Below are positions 26,026-35,270 of a stretch of 64,000 nt of DNA, in pieces. This stretch comes from an uncultured Clostridia bacterium (GTDB lineage Bacteria > Bacillota > Clostridia > TANB77 > CAG-508): positions 103,806 to 167,805 of the forward strand of contig CALXXZ010000004.1 of assembly GCA_944392805.1 (NCBI GenBank), given 5' to 3'. Made by a program: the position numbers and the translations under genes. Position 1 is the stretch's first letter; each line of letters starts with the position of its first letter. A model generated the notes under the pieces. It was not told the origin of the DNA. It ran no database searches and was given only the letters and a program-made list of their open reading frames with translations.

Positions 26026-27111
26026 TTAGAGATTTCCTTGTTTACAAAGTTCAGCTTCTGCCCCTTGTACTAATTCTTGCATTAATTCTTTAACTTTAAC
26101 AATCTTATTTATTTTGTCTACATTACTTCCACAAAATATTAATCCATCATTTACATTCCCCTTAACTGCATTCACTAAAGCTTTTGTTATACAATATGGT
26201 GTTTCTGCCGGATTACAAGTTTTTATGCAATTATAACATTTTGTAATTTTTTCTTTACTTTCTTCTACTCTTTTTATAAATTCATTTCTAATTGCTCTAC
26301 CAGGCATTCCTACTGGACTTTTAATTATTTTTATATCTTCTTTCTTAGCATTTACATATGCTTCTTTAAATTCTTGAGAAGCATCACATTCTTCTGTTGC
26401 AACAAATCTTGATGCAATTTGAACTCCTGATGCACCTAATTTTAAGTATTTTGCAATATCTTTCCCATCAAATATTCCACCTGCAACTACTACTGGAATA
26501 TCTTTACCTGATTCTTTTTCTATTTCTTTAACTTCATTTAAAACATCTTTTGTGATATCTTCTAATCTAGGTTTATTTTCTTCTACAAGTTCTTCTGGTT
26601 TAAATCCTAAATGTCCACCAGCTTCTGGTCCTTCTACTACTATCATATCAGGTGCATAATTATATTTTGACATCCACATTTTTGAAATCAATTTTGCTGC
26701 TCTTCCTGATGATACTATTGGAGCTATTTTAGTTTTTGTACCTTTTATAAATGATGGTAAGTCTTTTGGAAGACCTGCTCCTGATACTATTAAATCTATT
26801 TTATTTTTTACACATTCTTTTACTATTTCTGCGTAGTTAGTTAATGCTACCATTACATTTACGCCTATTATCCCATTTGGAGCAATTTTTCTTGCTTCTT
26901 CTATTTCACTTTTTATCGCTTTTATATTTGCCTCCATTGGATTTTTATTAAATTCTGGTTCTTGATACCCAATATCTGCTGTTGAGATTATTCCAATTCC
27001 ACCTTCTTTAGCAACATTTCCTGCTAATTTATGCATTGAAACTCCTACTCCCATTCCACCTTGCATTATTGGATATTTAGAAACAAAATCTCCTATTTTT
27101 AAACCTTTCAT
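26026..27111 (-). CDS. FMN-dependent oxidoreductase, nitronate monooxygenase/FabK-like
   Basis: A 361-aa TIM-barrel flavoprotein. PIMQGGMGVGVS is the N-terminal signature, VEGPEAGGHLG the FMN phosphate site and VAGGIFDGKDIAKYLKLGASGVQIASRF the C-terminal flavin segment. In clostridial fab clusters such proteins are often taken for the enoyl reductase FabK. This one is longer than FabK (about 315 aa) and ends with a Cys-rich segment (CYNCIKTCNPAETPYC) seen in nitronate-monooxygenase relatives. Position between accC (10 nt) and accD (3 nt) argues for a role in lipid synthesis; with fabI present its reaction is uncertain. Confidence 0.8.
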   Translation of the reverse strand: MKGLKIGDFVSKYPIMQGGMGVGVSMHKLAGNVAKEGGIGIISTADIGYQEPEFNKNPMEANIKAIKSEIEEARKIAPNGIIGVNVMVALTNYAEIVKECVKNKIDLIVSGAGLPKDLPSFIKGTKTKIAPIVSSGRAAKLISKMWMSKYNYAPDMIVVEGPEAGGHLGFKPEELVEENKPRLEDITKDVLNEVKEIEKESGKDIPVVVAGGIFDGKDIAKYLKLGASGVQIASRFVATEECDASQEFKEAYVNAKKEDIKIIKSPVGMPGRAIRNEFIKRVEESKEKITKCYNCIKTCNPAETPYCITKALVNAVKGNVNDGLIFCGSNVDKINKIVKVKELMQELVQGAEAELCKQGNL

Positions 27112-27121
27112 ATTTTCTCCT

Positions 27122-28465
27122 CTACATATTGAATTCTTTTTTTATAAATGATGTATCATATTTATTTTCTACAAAATTTTTATTTTCTAATATTTGATAC
27201 AAGAAGTCTCTATTTGTATCTATTCCTTCAATTACAAGTTCTGCAATTGCACTCTTCATTTTTGCTATTGATTCATTTCTTGTTTTTCCATGAACAATTA
27301 TTTTTGCAAGCATTGAATCATAATTTTGTGGTACAGTATATCCTGCATATATTGCAGTATCCACTCTTACTCCATTTCCTCCTGGAAGATGAAGTTCTGT
27401 AATTAATCCTGGACATGGCATAAAGTTTTTGCTTGGATTTTCAGCATTTATTCTTACTTCTAAACTATGTCCTGAAATTTTTATATCTTTTTGCTCATAT
27501 TCTAATTTTTCTCCACTTGCTATTTTTATTTGTTCTTTTATTATATCTATTCCTGTTACCATTTCTGTTACAGGATGTTCTACTTGAACTCTTGTATTCA
27601 TTTCCATAAAGTAAAAGTCTTGATTTTTATCTACTAAAAATTCTATTGTTCCTGCATTACTATATCCAATTTCTTTTACTGCTTTTACTGCTACTTCTCC
27701 CATTTTCTTTCTTGTTTTGTCAGAAATAACACTGCTTGGAGTTTCTTCAAGAATTTTTTGATTACGTCTTTGTACTGAGCAGTCTCTTTCTCCTAAGTGT
27801 ATACAATTTCCGTGTTCATCAGCTAGAACTTGAATTTCAATATGTCTTGGGTTTTCTATAAATTTTTCTATATATATACTATCATCATTAAATGATACTT
27901 TGGCTTCTTGTTTTACTATATCATATTCTTTTTTTAATGCTTCTTCATTATATGCAATACGGATTCCTCTTCCGCCTCCACCGGCTGAAGCTTTTAATAT
28001 TACAGGATATTTTATCTGTTTTGCAATTTCTATTGCATGACTTTTTGATTGAACCAATCCATCTGAACCTGGTACTACTGGAACTCCTACTTTTTTCATT
28101 GTTTCTTTTGCTTTTGATTTATTTCCTAATAATTCTATTAATTCATGTTTTGGTCCAATAAATTTTATTCCTATTTCTTCACATATTTTTGCAAAGTTTG
28201 CATTTTCTGATAAAAATCCAAATCCTGGATGTATGCTATCTGCTCCAGTTAAACATGCAGCTTCTAATATTGCTTTTACATTTAAATAACTTTTGTTTGA
28301 TGGTGCTGGTCCTATACATATTGCTTCATCAGCTAATGTTTTATGTAATGCGTTTTTATCAGCTTCTGAATATATTGCTACTGTACGTATTCCCATTTCT
28401 CTACATGCTCTTATAATACGTACTGCTATTTCTCCCCTATTTGCAATTAATACTTTTTTTAACAT
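27122..28465 (-). CDS. accC: Biotin carboxylase subunit of acetyl-CoA carboxylase
   Basis: Carboxylates the biotin on AccB using ATP and bicarbonate. A 447-aa ATP-grasp enzyme: KVLIANRGEIAVRIIRACRE N-terminal motif, KASAGGGGRGIRIA glycine loop, GERDCSVQRRNQKILEE, FMEMNTRVQVEHPVTE metal site. An AAGGAG site lies before the ATG. In this cluster an opposite-strand gene lies upstream, between accC and fabZ. Confidence 0.97.
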   Translation of the reverse strand: MLKKVLIANRGEIAVRIIRACREMGIRTVAIYSEADKNALHKTLADEAICIGPAPSNKSYLNVKAILEAACLTGADSIHPGFGFLSENANFAKICEEIGIKFIGPKHELIELLGNKSKAKETMKKVGVPVVPGSDGLVQSKSHAIEIAKQIKYPVILKASAGGGGRGIRIAYNEEALKKEYDIVKQEAKVSFNDDSIYIEKFIENPRHIEIQVLADEHGNCIHLGERDCSVQRRNQKILEETPSSVISDKTRKKMGEVAVKAVKEIGYSNAGTIEFLVDKNQDFYFMEMNTRVQVEHPVTEMVTGIDIIKEQIKIASGEKLEYEQKDIKISGHSLEVRINAENPSKNFMPCPGLITELHLPGGNGVRVDTAIYAGYTVPQNYDSMLAKIIVHGKTRNESIAKMKSAIAELVIEGIDTNRDFLYQILENKNFVENKYDTSFIKKEFNM

Positions 28466-28483
28466 TTTTATTCTCCTTATAAT

Positions 28484-28512
28484 TTGACTTTTTTGCTTTT
28501 TTCGTTTATAAT
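28484..28512 (+). promoter_or_regulatory. Promoter of the orphan gene inside the fab cluster
   Basis: TTGACT (28484-28489), 17-nt spacer, TATAAT (28507-28512), reading away from accC. Confidence 0.85.
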
Positions 28513-28554
28513 ATTTACATAACTATATTTTTTACAGAAAGGAAGATCATATTT

Positions 28555-29022
28555 ATGAAAAAATTGATCGCACGGTCCACTGACCACAAAATTAAGATTC
28601 CTTCTGGTTCCACATGTTTAATTTTATGTGGTGATCAGAGTGACACAAAGAAATTTGCTTACAAGCATTTTCCTGATGAGAAAATCATTGATTTTTCTGA
28701 TTTTCTCGAATCTGCAAGAGATTCTATAATTGTCAACAATGTTAATGGTCCGCTAATTTGGACCTGTGCAGAAGAAAGTTTTTTGCACGAGATTGAAAAT
28801 GCTCTAGATGAAAATCTACTAATAGTAGATATTTCTAGATTTCCTTTTAATTTCAAAAAATTTGAAATTATTAAGGAACATTTTCAAAATGTAATCTTAA
28901 TTGCGGACTCTTCATTTAAGAGAACTAAACATTTATCTCTTTCTGAAGAGTTATTAGAAAATTTTGATGTTATCTATGTTACTAATAACATCAAAAGTGT
29001 CACTGTACAAAAAGATGAATAG
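28555..29022 (+). CDS. PNK-like P-loop fold protein with degenerate Walker A
   Basis: A 155-aa protein I do not recognise as a named family. Its layout follows polynucleotide-kinase-like P-loop kinases: CLILCGDQSDTKKFAYKHF (residues 21-39) sits where GPSGSGKSTFA would be, IIDFSDF where the D-rich motif would be, and LLIVDISRFPFNFKKFEII resembles the VVDATN strand. The Walker A Gly-Lys-Ser/Thr is lost (D-T-K-K), so nucleotide transfer is doubtful. It has its own promoter, a GAAAGGAAG site and a GC-rich terminator. Codon use is less AT-rich than its neighbours. It sits antisense within the fab operon between fabZ and accC. The fold call is inference. Confidence 0.6.
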   Translation: MKKLIARSTDHKIKIPSGSTCLILCGDQSDTKKFAYKHFPDEKIIDFSDFLESARDSIIVNNVNGPLIWTCAEESFLHEIENALDENLLIVDISRFPFNFKKFEIIKEHFQNVILIADSSFKRTKHLSLSEELLENFDVIYVTNNIKSVTVQKDE

Positions 29023-29028
29023 TTATGA

Positions 29029-29052
29029 GGGCGCGTTGCGCCCTTATTTTTA
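29029..29052 (+). terminator. Terminator of the orphan gene
   Basis: GGGCGC-GTT-GCGCCC hairpin (29029-29043) followed by TTATTTTT. On the minus strand no T run follows, so fabZ transcripts may continue into accC. Confidence 0.85.
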
Positions 29053-29472
29053 TACTACTGCAAATGTCAATTCTCCTTTTGCTGCAACTTTTCCATCTAC
29101 TGTTGCAATTGCTTCTCCTACTCCTACTGGTCCTTTTTTCTTTATTATTTTTACTTCAAGTTTTAATACATCACCTGGTACTACCATTTTTTTAAATTTC
29201 ATTTTATCAATTCCACCAAATAATGCATTTTTACCTTTATTTTCTTCCATACTTAATATTGCAACTGCACCTGTTTGTGCTAATGCTTCTGTTATTAAAA
29301 CTCCTGGCATTATTGGATTTCCTGGAAAATGTCCTTGAAAATACCATTCATTTATATTTACATTTTTATAAGCAACTGCACTTTCTCCTGGTACATAATC
29401 TTCAACTTTATCTATCATTAGAAATGGTGCTCTTTGTGGTATTATTTCTTCAATTCCTTTTATATCTAGCAT
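29050..29472 (-). CDS. fabZ: 3-hydroxyacyl-[ACP] dehydratase
   Basis: A hot-dog-fold dehydratase of 140 aa. [10 protein letters not shown] is the N-terminal motif; [20 protein letters not shown] carries the catalytic His and Glu. Length is typical. It follows accB by 11 nt. The stop codon overlaps the end of the terminator of the convergent orphan gene. Confidence 0.96.
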   Translation of the reverse strand: MLDIKGIEEIIPQRAPFLMIDKVEDYVPGESAVAYKNVNINEWYFQGHFPGNPIMPGVLITEALAQTGAVAILSMEENKGKNALFGGIDKMKFKKMVVPGDVLKLEVKIIKKKGPVGVGEAIATVDGKVAAKGELTFAVV

Positions 29473-29483
29473 TTGAATTCCTC

Positions 29484-29927
29484 CTATTTTATTTTGAATA
29501 ATGGTGTTCCATATTCAACCATATCTTCATTTTTTACACATATTTCTACTACTTCACCATCAAATTCTGATTCAATTTCATTCATTAATTTCATAGCTTC
29601 TACTATACATACAACTTGACCTTTTTTTATTTTGTCTCCAACTTTTACGAAGCTTTCTGCTGTTGGTGATGAACTTGCATAAAATGTTCCTACCATAGGA
29701 GATTTTATTATTTTATAGTTTTCTTCTTCTTTTGGTGTTTCAACAGTTGTTACAACATTATTTGAAACTACTGGTGTAACTACTGTTTGTGGTGCAACTG
29801 CTTCTGTAGTTGCATTTTTTGTTTTATCCATTTTTATTTTTAATCCATCAGGAAATTCTATTTCTAAAGAATCTATTTTTGAACTTCCCATATCTTCTAT
29901 TAATTTTTTAATATCTGAATATTCCAT
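29484..29927 (-). CDS. accB: Biotin carboxyl carrier protein
   Basis: A 147-aa carrier for acetyl-CoA carboxylase. An N-terminal helical segment and a Thr/Val/Pro-rich linker (about residues 45-72) lead to a biotinyl domain with [14 protein letters not shown]; the Lys of AMKLM is the biotin site. The [16 protein letters not shown] thumb-region segment is also typical. It lies 14 nt after fabF. Confidence 0.96.
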   Translation of the reverse strand: MEYSDIKKLIEDMGSSKIDSLEIEFPDGLKIKMDKTKNATTEAVAPQTVVTPVVSNNVVTTVETPKEEENYKIIKSPMVGTFYASSSPTAESFVKVGDKIKKGQVVCIVEAMKLMNEIESEFDGEVVEICVKNEDMVEYGTPLFKIK

Positions 29928-29941
29928 AATTTTAGTCCTCT

Positions 29942-31177
29942 CTATTCATATTTTTTTAATAATATAGATGCATTATGTCCTCCAAATCCTAATGAATTTG
30001 ACATTGCATATTTTACATCAACATTTCTTCCTTCATTTGGAACTATATCTAAATCACATTCTTCATCTGGTACTTTATAATTAATAGTTGCTGGAACAAA
30101 TCCTTCTTCAACTGATTTTGCACAAATAACTGCTTCAACTCCACCTGCTGCTCCTAATAAATGTCCTGTATTTCCTTTTGTAGAGCTTACCATTACTTTC
30201 TTTGCAGCTTCTCCAAAAGCTGTTTTTACTGCTGAAGTTTCACAAGAATCATTTAAATGTGTTGAAGTTCCATGTGCATTTATATATGTAACTTCTTCTG
30301 GTTTTATTCCTGCTTCTTCCATTGCAACTTTCATTGCTCTTGCTCCACCTTCTCCTCCTGGTGCTGGTGAAGTTATATGATATGCATCTGATGTTGCTCC
30401 ATATCCTACTATTTCAGCATATATTTTTGCACCTCTAGCTTTTGCGTGTTCTAGTTCTTCTAATATTACTACTCCTGAACCTTCTCCCATAACAAATCCG
30501 CTTCTTTCTTTATCAAATGGGATACTTGCTCTATTTTTATCTGTAACTTGTGTTAATGCTTTTATATTTGTAAATCCTGCAATTCCTGATGGTGTAATTG
30601 GAGCTTCTGTTCCTCCTGCAATAACAACATCTTGATATCCATGCTTTATCATTCTAAAACTTTCACCTATACAGTGTGTTCCACTTGCACATGCTGTTAC
30701 CATAGATATTGATTCCCCTTTTGCTCCTAATTCTATAGCAACATTTCCTGCAGCCATATTTCCAATGCACATTGGTATATACATTGGAGATACTCTATCT
30801 GGTCCTTTTTCAACTAAACTTCTGTTATCTTTTTCTATTGTTGCAAGTCCTCCAATTCCTGAACCTAATATTACTCCAACTCTTTCCATGTTTTCTTTTT
30901 CTTTATCTAGTCCACTATCTTTCCATGCTTCTCTTGCAGCAATAATTGCATATTGTGAGAATTTATCCATTCTCTTTGCTTCTCTTTTATCAAAATAATC
31001 TTCTGCATTATATCCTTTTATTTCTCCTGCTAGATGAACTTTATACCCTGTTGTGTCAAATGCTGTGATTTCATCTATTCCACATTTTCCTTCTTTAATT
31101 CCTTTCCAAAATTCTTCTACATTATTTCCTACTGGAGTTATTGCTCCTAATCCTGTTATTACAACTCTTCTTTCCAT
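29942..31177 (-). CDS. fabF: 3-oxoacyl-[ACP] synthase II
   Basis: Condenses malonyl-ACP with acyl-ACP. A 411-aa thiolase-fold enzyme. The active-site Cys is in [12 protein letters not shown], the two catalytic histidines in [11 protein letters not shown] and [12 protein letters not shown], and the C-terminal [12 protein letters not shown] motif is intact. AGGAGG precedes the ATG. It is separated from fabG by 63 nt that contain a dispersed palindrome. Confidence 0.97.
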   Translation of the reverse strand: MERRVVITGLGAITPVGNNVEEFWKGIKEGKCGIDEITAFDTTGYKVHLAGEIKGYNAEDYFDKREAKRMDKFSQYAIIAAREAWKDSGLDKEKENMERVGVILGSGIGGLATIEKDNRSLVEKGPDRVSPMYIPMCIGNMAAGNVAIELGAKGESISMVTACASGTHCIGESFRMIKHGYQDVVIAGGTEAPITPSGIAGFTNIKALTQVTDKNRASIPFDKERSGFVMGEGSGVVILEELEHAKARGAKIYAEIVGYGATSDAYHITSPAPGGEGGARAMKVAMEEAGIKPEEVTYINAHGTSTHLNDSCETSAVKTAFGEAAKKVMVSSTKGNTGHLLGAAGGVEAVICAKSVEEGFVPATINYKVPDEECDLDIVPNEGRNVDVKYAMSNSLGFGGHNASILLKKYE

Positions 31178-31193
31178 TTTCTCCTCCTATTTT

Positions 31194-31241
31194 AAATTTG
31201 GGAAATTTGGGGACTGTCCCCTTTTTTCCCTTTTCCCTTTT
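31194..31241. repeat. Dispersed palindromic element, copy A
   Basis: Core GGGGAC-T-GTCCCC at 31209-31221, nested in GGGAAA (31200-31205) and TTTTCCC (31224-31230), with a further TTTTCCC to the right. Lies between fabG and fabF. Related copies are at 35.7, 42.4 and 55.5 kb. Confidence 0.85.
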
Positions 31242-31981
31242 TACATTACCATTCCGCCATCTATATTTATAACTTGACCTGTTATGTATGAACTTTCTTC
31301 ACTTCCTAAGAAATAAACAACATTTGCAATTTCTTGTGCTGTTCCCATTCTTTTCATCGGAATTTGTGCATTTATATTATCTTTTACATCATCTGACAAA
31401 ACACTTGTCATATCTGTATCTATAAATCCTGGTGCAACTGCATTTGCTCTAATATTTCTTGAAGCTAATTCTTTTGCAATACTTTTTGTGAATCCTATAA
31501 TTCCAGCTTTTGATGCTGAATAATTACATTGTCCTGCATTTCCTGTAACTCCTACTACTGATGATAAATTTATTATTCTTCCATTTCTTTTTTTCATCAT
31601 ATAAGGTGTTACTGCTTTTGTAACTAAAAATGTTCCTTTTAAGTTTATTTCTATTACTTTGTCAAAATCTTCTTCTTTCATTCTCATTAATAACATATCT
31701 CTTGTTATTCCTGCATTATTAACTAATACATCGATTTTTCCAAATTTTTCGATTGCTTTTTTTACAACTTCTTCAACTTGTTCTGATTTTGAAACATCTG
31801 CTTTTAATATTAATGCCTCTGCTCCTTTTTCTTTGAACTCTTTTTCTAATTCTGCTACATCTGTTTTATCTGATACATAATTTATTACAACATTATATCC
31901 ATTTTCTGCATATTTTAATGCTATTGCTTTTCCTATTCCTCTTGAACCACCTGTTACAAATACAACTTGTTTTTCTTCCAT
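31241..31981 (-). CDS. fabG: 3-oxoacyl-[ACP] reductase
   Basis: An NADPH-dependent short-chain dehydrogenase of 246 aa. TGGSRGIG binds cofactor, NNAGITRD is the structural motif, and the catalytic triad is S in NLSSVVG, Y and K in YSASKAG. VAPGFIDTDMT is typical of FabG. It starts 1 nt after fabD, indicating coupling. Confidence 0.97.
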   Translation of the reverse strand: MEEKQVVFVTGGSRGIGKAIALKYAENGYNVVINYVSDKTDVAELEKEFKEKGAEALILKADVSKSEQVEEVVKKAIEKFGKIDVLVNNAGITRDMLLMRMKEEDFDKVIEINLKGTFLVTKAVTPYMMKKRNGRIINLSSVVGVTGNAGQCNYSASKAGIIGFTKSIAKELASRNIRANAVAPGFIDTDMTSVLSDDVKDNINAQIPMKRMGTAQEIANVVYFLGSEESSYITGQVINIDGGMVM

Positions 31982-31982
31982 T

Positions 31983-32912
31983 TTAACCTCCTATTAAAGC
32001 TTCTAAGCTTTCTAAATTATTTATATTATGTAATTCTGCTTCTGGATAATCTTTTTTTATAAATCCTGTTAATGTTTTTCCTGGTCCTATTTCTATAAAT
32101 CTCTCTATTTTTTCATTTTTCATATATTCAATTGCTTTATCAAATCTTACAGGACTAATTATATGTTTTGCTAATATTTCTTTTAAGTTATCATTTTCTG
32201 TATATATTTTTCCATCCAAGTTTTTTATTACTTTTGTACCATTTCCTTTTTTGAATTCTACACTTTCAAGTTCTTTCTCATATAGCTCTTTTGCTTTTTG
32301 TAATTTTTCTGTATGGAAAGGTCCACTTGTTTTAAGTTTAAGTACTTTTCGTGCTCCTGCTTCTTTTAGTTTCTCTATTGCTATATCAACAGCTTCATTT
32401 GTTCCTGATATTGCTGTTTGTACACTGCAATTATAATTTGCAGGTACTACGAATTTTCCTGTTTGTTTTATTTCATTACATATTTCTTCTATTTTTGAGC
32501 TTTCTAATCCTATTACTGCTGCCATTGAATATTCTTCATCTGGTAGGAAGTTCCCCATGTAATATCCTCTTTTTTGGATTAATTTTATACCATCTTCAAA
32601 TGTTATATATCCACCATATATTAATGCAGCATATTCTCCTAAACTTAGTCCTACTGCAACTTCTGCTTCTATTCCTTTTGTTTCTAATATTTTTAAAATT
32701 GCTAAACTAGTTGTTAATATTGCTATTTGTGTGTTTTCTGTTTTCATTAATTCTTCTTCTGGTCCATTGAAGCATATTTCTTTTACATTTATTCCTGATA
32801 TTTTTTCTGCTTCATCATATATTTTTCTTGCTTCTTCATATTTTTCATAAATATCTTTTCCCATTCCTACTACTTGTGCCCCTTGGCCTGGAAATAAAAA
32901 TGCTGTTTTCAT
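31983..32912 (-). CDS. fabD: Malonyl-CoA:ACP transacylase
   Basis: Loads malonyl groups on ACP. A 309-aa alpha/beta hydrolase-like enzyme: FLFPGQGAQVVGMG at the N-terminus, the catalytic Ser in VGLSLGEYAAL, and the catalytic His in SGPFHTEKL. It is the first gene of the fabD-fabG-fabF-accB-fabZ block; a terminator at 33.0 kb separates it from the genes before. AAGGAG precedes the ATG. The promoter could not be placed clearly. Confidence 0.96.
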   Translation of the reverse strand: MKTAFLFPGQGAQVVGMGKDIYEKYEEARKIYDEAEKISGINVKEICFNGPEEELMKTENTQIAILTTSLAILKILETKGIEAEVAVGLSLGEYAALIYGGYITFEDGIKLIQKRGYYMGNFLPDEEYSMAAVIGLESSKIEEICNEIKQTGKFVVPANYNCSVQTAISGTNEAVDIAIEKLKEAGARKVLKLKTSGPFHTEKLQKAKELYEKELESVEFKKGNGTKVIKNLDGKIYTENDNLKEILAKHIISPVRFDKAIEYMKNEKIERFIEIGPGKTLTGFIKKDYPEAELHNINNLESLEALIGG

Positions 32913-33007
32913 AAATTTCTCCTTATTTTTTATTTTTACTTATATTTTATATACTATTTTTCAAAATTTTTCTATTAGAATGAATGGTCAGGTCGAAAAA
33001 TTTTTAT

Positions 33008-33036
33008 AAAAAAAACTGAGTCAAATTGACCCAGCT
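33008..33036 (-). terminator. Terminator after the anchored protein gene
   Basis: Minus-strand CTGGGTCAATTTGACTCAG hairpin (33016-33034) followed by eight T. It sets the fabH part apart from the fabD-to-fabI part. Confidence 0.88.
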
Positions 33037-34101
33037 TTATTCTACATCAGAAACATTTGAAACTACGTATTTATCTCCATCTAATTTTATAGTTATATTT
33101 TGTTTTAAAGTCATAAATAAATTCATATCTGTTCTTGTAACTTCATAAGTGGTTTCATATCCTTTCATTGATTTTTCAACTAGATTTTCTATAACAAAGT
33201 CTTGTTCTGTTCCAGTTTGTTCTTTTATGTATAAGTTTCCTTCAAATTCTATATACTCAGGGAATTGACTTTTAATTACTTCTTCTGACATATATTTTTT
33301 CATTTCATTTTCAAAATCACTATATTTTATACCTGTCCATACATAATCTTGATATTCTACTGGTAAAGTTACTTCTTTTTGCTCTTCTGTTGCATTTAAG
33401 TTTAAGCTTGTTAATAAATATCTAGTACTTCCTTGTTTTATATTTGCTAAATTATAATATTTATAAATTATATCTGAAACCTCATCTTCTGGAATTCTAT
33501 TTGCAATTTTAATTGTGTTAATTATTTCCATGGCTGATTCTTGATTTTCTTTATATAAATTTTCTTCTCCTGTTATTTCCACAACATACATATATCCATC
33601 TTTCATTATTGTTAAAATTTTTGCTCTTTTATCTTCTTCTGCTCCTAAAAATTCCATCCATCTGATATCATTTATTTTTGTTTCTTTATTATATTTAATT
33701 TCATCATAAATTGAATTTTCTAGCATCTGATTTTTTAAGTCTTCATTTGAAAAGTCACTCTTTTCAACATATATATTAATTCTTACATCATGATATGTTC
33801 CATCTTCTTCTTCTATTTCAGGTCCTTGTATGTAAAAAATTATACTTCCATAACTATCTTCAACTATTTTCCATTTATCAGTTAATTTACTTTCATCTAA
33901 TATTATTGCATTATTTGAATATAGCTTAGTTTCTGTATTTTCTGTGTTACTACTCTGTTCTTCTTGATTATTTTGCACTTGTTCATTATTAGTTTTAGGT
34001 TGTCCTGTTTGTCTTGCTATAAAAAATACAATTCCTAATAATATTACTAATATAATTATAAAAGTAAAAAAATTAAATTCTATAGATTTCTTTTTTTCCA
34101 T
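33037..34101 (-). CDS. Membrane-anchored extracytoplasmic protein, function unknown
   Basis: A 354-aa protein with one N-terminal membrane helix (FNFFTFIIILVILLGIVFFIA, about residues 9-29), an Asn/Gln/Glu-rich linker (35-60), then an extracytoplasmic domain. The first half (about 60-205) resembles the PsbP/LpqN-like alpha/beta fold (WKIVEDSYGSIIFYI ... DGYMYVVEITG ... AMEIINTIKI). The second half is unrecognised. There is no lipobox and no catalytic motif. It lies between fabH (49 nt) and fabD, within the lipid cluster, and ends in a strong terminator. Confidence 0.6.
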   Translation of the reverse strand: MEKKKSIEFNFFTFIIILVILLGIVFFIARQTGQPKTNNEQVQNNQEEQSSNTENTETKLYSNNAIILDESKLTDKWKIVEDSYGSIIFYIQGPEIEEEDGTYHDVRINIYVEKSDFSNEDLKNQMLENSIYDEIKYNKETKINDIRWMEFLGAEEDKRAKILTIMKDGYMYVVEITGEENLYKENQESAMEIINTIKIANRIPEDEVSDIIYKYYNLANIKQGSTRYLLTSLNLNATEEQKEVTLPVEYQDYVWTGIKYSDFENEMKKYMSEEVIKSQFPEYIEFEGNLYIKEQTGTEQDFVIENLVEKSMKGYETTYEVTRTDMNLFMTLKQNITIKLDGDKYVVSNVSDVE

Positions 34102-34132
34102 TTTTCCTCCGTATCTCCAAAGAGAACTCCTT

Positions 34133-34150
34133 TGGTAAAAATTTTTACCA
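34133..34150. repeat. 18-bp perfect palindrome
   Basis: TGGTAAAAATTTTTACCA, directly after the fabH stop codon and before the anchored protein gene. It may be an operator or weak hairpin; too little GC for a strong terminator. Confidence 0.6.
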
Positions 34151-35083
34151 TTAAGAGTGTCCCCATGGTAATAAAATGCTTCCTGTATTTAAACCTCCGC
34201 CATATCCTAATAAAATTATTTTATCTCCTTTTTGTAATAAACCTTTTTCTTCAATTTCATCTAATACTATAGGTATACTTGCACAAAATGTGTTTCCTAC
34301 ATTTTGAATATTTGTGTACATTTTACTTGTATCAATATTTAATCTATTTGCGATTGCTGATATTATTTTCAAATTTGATTGATGTGGTATTATATATTTT
34401 ATATCTTCTAATTTTTCTCCTGATTGCTCTAGAAGTTTTTGTACATTTTTTACTGTTTCTGTTACTGCATATTTATATATTGATAATCCTTCCATAAATA
34501 TTTTTTCATCAGTTTTACATGTTAAAATATCTTTTTCATCTGAAATTGCTTCTATATTTGAATAATATGTATTATCATCTTCTTCTGATTTTTGATATAA
34601 TGTTGCTCCTGCTCCGTCTGATAATATAATTGCAGTTCCAATATCTTCTTTATTAGTATATTTTGAAAGTACATCAGCTCCTACAACAATTGCTTTTTCT
34701 ACTTTTCCACTTTTTATGTACATTTGAGCAATATCTGTTGCATTTATGAAACCACTACATCCTGCTAATATGTCTAAACATATACATTTTTCTATTTTTA
34801 ATTCTTTTTGAATATAATTTGATATTCCTGGCATTAATTTATTTGTACTTGTTGTTGCTACAACTATTAAACCTATTTCTTGTCTATTTATTTGTGTTTT
34901 TTGTATTAATTTATCTACTGCTTTTTTGGCCATTTCTTCAATTGTCTCATCTTCTACAAAATATCTTTGTTTTATTCCTGTTCTTTTTTCAATATATTCT
35001 TCTTCTACATTAAATCTTTTTGCTAATTCTTTATTATCTATTTTTCTTTTTGGTAAATAACTACTACTTGCTACAATTTTCAT
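34151..35083 (-). CDS. fabH: 3-oxoacyl-[ACP] synthase III
   Basis: Starts fatty-acid synthesis by condensing acyl-CoA with malonyl-ACP. A 310-aa thiolase-fold enzyme. The catalytic Cys is in LDILAGCSGFINA, the His in YIIPHQSNLKII, and the Asn in NVGNTFCASIP. EKRTGIKQRYF is the FabH CoA-binding stretch. Length is normal. A promoter lies 35 nt upstream. No acpP gene follows, unlike the common clostridial order. Confidence 0.94.
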   Translation of the reverse strand: MKIVASSSYLPKRKIDNKELAKRFNVEEEYIEKRTGIKQRYFVEDETIEEMAKKAVDKLIQKTQINRQEIGLIVVATTSTNKLMPGISNYIQKELKIEKCICLDILAGCSGFINATDIAQMYIKSGKVEKAIVVGADVLSKYTNKEDIGTAIILSDGAGATLYQKSEEDDNTYYSNIEAISDEKDILTCKTDEKIFMEGLSIYKYAVTETVKNVQKLLEQSGEKLEDIKYIIPHQSNLKIISAIANRLNIDTSKMYTNIQNVGNTFCASIPIVLDEIEEKGLLQKGDKIILLGYGGGLNTGSILLPWGHS

Positions 35084-35117
35084 ATTTTTCTCCCATTTTT
35101 CATGATTAGTTTTCTAT

Positions 35118-35146
35118 ATTTTACTAGATAATAAAAAAAATATCAA
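35118..35146 (-). promoter_or_regulatory. fabH promoter
   Basis: On the minus strand TTGATA (35141-35146), 17-nt spacer, TAAAAT (35118-35123). The -35 region contains TTTGATAACTTGATA, a direct rather than inverted repeat. Confidence 0.7.
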
Positions 35147-35222
35147 GTTATCAAATATATTTTTATTATAAATATTTATATATGCAAATGGTTATAAAAT
35201 CAAATATAAAACTAAATAATAC

Positions 35223-35251
35223 TTTACAAATCCATTGTTTTCAGGTAAAAT
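35223..35251 (+). promoter_or_regulatory. tsaE promoter
   Basis: TTTACA (35223-35228), 17-nt spacer, TAAAAT (35246-35251). It rules out an upstream ATG at 35235 as the tsaE start. Confidence 0.7.
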
Positions 35252-35270
35252 ACTGTATGGAGGAAAATTT

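Noticed and set aside
35084-35270. FabT- or FapR-type operator before fabH
   Set aside because: Only a direct TTGATA repeat is seen; no inverted repeat matching either consensus.
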